From the IMG/VR virus record IMGVR_UViG_3300034106_004416, positions 1 through 42,172 of that record: a stretch of DNA of 42,172 nucleotides; one strand, written 5' to 3'. Position 1 is the stretch's first letter. Each line of letters opens with the position of its first letter. The notes beneath the pieces are model-generated. The model was not told the DNA's origin and did not search any database. It saw only the letters and a list, made by a program, of their open reading frames with translations. A program made the translations under genes and the position numbers. This document shows, one piece after another, positions 40,182-42,172 of the stretch. Source of the DNA: a virus.

Positions 40182-42172
40182 TTGATTGTATTAATAGAAT
40201 ATTCATTTACACCATCTGTAGTAAATGTAATTGATTGTCCTCTAATTGATCTAATTCCTGATTTGATTGTTGTGGTCCAATTACCATCTGCAAGATTATG
40301 ACTTATATCTGTAATTTGACACATAATTTCTCTTTCAGAATATGGACTTGGTAAATTTTTCAAACTAAATAGTTGAAATGTTCTTAAACCCGAAATTCCT
40401 TGCAAAGTCATTTCAACTGTAAAGTTCGGTTGTTGTCCACCATATATGTTTAAATTCTTCTCAAAATCCATGTCATTTATGATAGCAAGCAATAATGATT
40501 CGTTTGGCAATACAAGATTTACTATATTCCATGCTGTTTGTTTACCGCCAGCAATACCTCTACCACGATCTGGACGAATCGTGGTTTCAGTTTTGAATGT
40601 CATAATATATGACCCATTTGTTGTTGTAGAATTTTGTGGTGAATTTTGTAACTGTCTTATAGCTTCAAGATTGTTATCAATCAATATATTCTTTTTATTA
40701 TCAACTGGTATATCAGACCCAAATCTATCTCCATATGGAAATGGCAATATTTGATTTGCATTTACCGTTCCATTTGGAGAATTGTTAACTTTTTCGTGAG
40801 TTGATGCAGATGAAATTACTTGATTTGCAGCTACATTTGAAAGTTGAGCAGTAAAATTTATATTTTTAATAAATTGATTTGATGCACCAATATCAAATTG
40901 ATACATCTTTAATGTATTATAATTTACATACTTTCTATCAATAATTTTTAATTTGTTTTCATCTTCAATTATTGCCAAATCCCAAAATTTACCCGCAGCA
41001 TTACTAATTTTAGCCAATAAATCATTATAAAATGTTCCTACTGTATCGGCAGATTTAGCGCATTGTATAATTACATTTATATTAATATATAAATCTTCTA
41101 TTCTACCCCAAAACCCTTTTGGCTTTCCTGTGCCAGGTTCTGCCGAATCCCACCTTGGAAATGATGTTTCATATTCAGGAGTATTTTTTCTGTGTCTAAA
41201 TCTATTAATAATACGGTTTAAATCATCTCGTATTACAGCAGCGCCAGTACCTGATAATTCGTCGGTTCCACTAAATCCTGTTTTTAAACATTTTACCAAA
41301 GCTCTATCATATTCTCGTTTGTCAATTTCAAATTTTTTATAATCAAAAACTCTTTCAAAATAAGATAAATATACTGAGTCGTCTTTTAATCTACCGGTTT
41401 GTTTTTGATAATCATTATCATCAGGTAGTGTCGTAGGGTAATAATTTCCTGCATTAAATTTAGGAGACAATGCGTTTGGTATCAACAATACATTTCCATC
41501 ACAAGATATTAAATTTGGATGTGCTCCAATTGTAACTTCTTTATTATCAATCTCGTACAATTTATAATCCGACTTATTTATATCAATTGTTTGTGCGAAA
41601 AATAGATTTGATAGTTCAATTAAAAATCCAAATGTTACCCAAACCGATTCTTGCGCAGCATAATCCCAATCATAATTGGGTATACCAGTTCTTAAATTTG
41701 TGTCACCATATTCATTTTTTCTACCGACAAAAAATCTGTCTTCTGGTTTTCTTACACCATCAACAACATAAAAATCTTTTAATACTTTAAATTCTCCATC
41801 GTTTTTTGCTTTTAATTCTTGATCGTCCAATGGGTCCATGAAACTTAATCCATTAGCAGTTTTAGTAATACAATTAGGCAATTTAGTTAATCTTTTTTCT
41901 AAATATGTAGCAAAAGACGATTGAACATTTAGTGTTTCATTGTCTTTTGATGTTACCTTAGTCGCACCATTAACTTGTACACCAGATGAATTTGCATGTT
42001 TAGACATAACTTCAGTCTTGCAATCAAATGTTATTCCATCTTGTGTTGAAAAATCAAATCCGGTTATTTGTCCCATCGTAACATCGTATAATCCATATGA
42101 ATCTTTTATATTTTCATCATATAATCTTACAGACCCAGTGGTGTAAAGATTTGCCAATTCATTTATATTTCT
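40178..42172 (-). CDS. putative baseplate/tail structural protein, 5' truncated
   Basis: A protein of at least 664 residues with tail or baseplate character. The frame is open to the window edge: the codon at 42157 that could start it is TTG, and the residues before it (RNINE) read through without a stop, so the gene begins outside. The C-terminal segment EREIMCQITDISHNLADGNWTTTIKSGIR resembles the late-control/baseplate-hub pattern of a Val/Ile-x-His...W-T-T strand pair. The middle is Asn/Asp-rich with beta-strand patterns (FWDLAIIEDENKLKIIDRKYVN). No signal peptide or transmembrane region. It indicates that the structural genes continue to the right on the minus strand. Confidence 0.6.
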   Translation of the reverse strand, partial: RNINELANLYTTGSVRLYDENIKDSYGLYDVTMGQITGFDFSTQDGITFDCKTEVMSKHANSSGVQVNGATKVTSKDNETLNVQSSFATYLEKRLTKLPNCITKTANGLSFMDPLDDQELKAKNDGEFKVLKDFYVVDGVRKPEDRFFVGRKNEYGDTNLRTGIPNYDWDYAAQESVWVTFGFLIELSNLFFAQTIDINKSDYKLYEIDNKEVTIGAHPNLISCDGNVLLIPNALSPKFNAGNYYPTTLPDDNDYQKQTGRLKDDSVYLSYFERVFDYKKFEIDKREYDRALVKCLKTGFSGTDELSGTGAAVIRDDLNRIINRFRHRKNTPEYETSFPRWDSAEPGTGKPKGFWGRIEDLYININVIIQCAKSADTVGTFYNDLLAKISNAAGKFWDLAIIEDENKLKIIDRKYVNYNTLKMYQFDIGASNQFIKNINFTAQLSNVAANQVISSASTHEKVNNSPNGTVNANQILPFPYGDRFGSDIPVDNKKNILIDNNLEAIRQLQNSPQNSTTTNGSYIMTFKTETTIRPDRGRGIAGGKQTAWNIVNLVLPNESLLLAIINDMDFEKNLNIYGGQQPNFTVEMTLQGISGLRTFQLFSLKNLPSPYSEREIMCQITDISHNLADGNWTTTIKSGIRSIRGQSITFTTDGVNEYSINTIK

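Noticed and set aside
1-42172. CRISPR array, tRNA genes, integrase, insertion sequences
   Set aside because: No regularly spaced repeats, cloverleaf-like segments, recombinase motifs or terminal inverted repeats were seen.

Overview
The window looks like part of a large, AT-rich genome of a tailed phage (Caudoviricetes) with a T4-like replication plan. Evidence: a contiguous minus-strand set of phage replication and nucleotide genes (UvsX/RecA, gp32-like ssDNA-binding protein, DnaB/gp41-type helicase, 5'-3' exonuclease, class I ribonucleotide reductase NrdA/NrdB, a gp62-like clamp-loader subunit, a nucleotide kinase), densely packed genes with ATGA or 8-nt stop/start overlaps, and a baseplate-like structural gene at the right edge. 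There is no rRNA, tRNA, integrase or insertion sequence. The host cannot be named. Canonical Shine-Dalgarno sequences are nearly absent (nrdB is a clear exception), starts sit in A/U-rich leaders, and several promoters look like sigma70-type TTGACA-N17-TAnnnT.

Layout. (1) 1-12849, plus strand: a glycan island of 15 genes, truncated at the left edge. It holds glycosyltransferases of families GT4, GT2, GT10-like, GT6, GT11 and STELLO-like, plus GDP-mannose 3,5-epimerase, a UDP-glucose-dehydrogenase-family enzyme, CDP-tyvelose-type epimerase, SDR, FkbM and class I methyltransferases, and an NAD synthetase. (2) 12844-16026, minus strand: RmlA, a PMP/iron-sulfur 3-dehydrase (E1/RfbH type) and RmlB. 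With the tyvelose-type epimerase these suggest synthesis of a 3,6-dideoxyhexose. (3) 16068-16681, plus: two small genes, one membrane-bound. (4) 16662-21104, minus: nucleotide kinase, gp62-like subunit, small basic and membrane proteins, UV-damage endonuclease, and a DUF4338/DruA-like protein. (5) 21118-27407: one short plus-strand gene, a putative winged-helix protein, a MoxR AAA+ ATPase with a zinc-peptidase/VWA partner, a secreted His-rich protein, a Mom-like DNA hypermodification enzyme, a SemiSWEET-like membrane protein and a TM/coiled-coil protein. (6) 27459-39765, minus: nrdB, nrdA, helicase, exonuclease, uvsX, gp32, three unrecognised proteins and a small divergent family A DNA polymerase. 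(7) 39801-42172, minus: two probable virion genes, the last truncated at the right edge.

How it fits together. The replication block supplies dNTPs, recombination, helicase and polymerase functions. The Mom-like enzyme could protect the DNA from restriction. The glycan island could decorate virions or remodel the host surface; the GT11 + GT6 + GT10-like trio is the enzyme set that builds ABO/Lewis-type antigens in animals. Non-coding structure is notable: two promoters followed at the same distance by a 5'-terminal stem-loop, a gp32 leader resembling the T4 gene 32 autoregulatory operator, a long hairpin before nrdA, and a perfect inverted repeat over a start codon. Functions are assigned from motifs read by eye and family knowledge; no database search was run.
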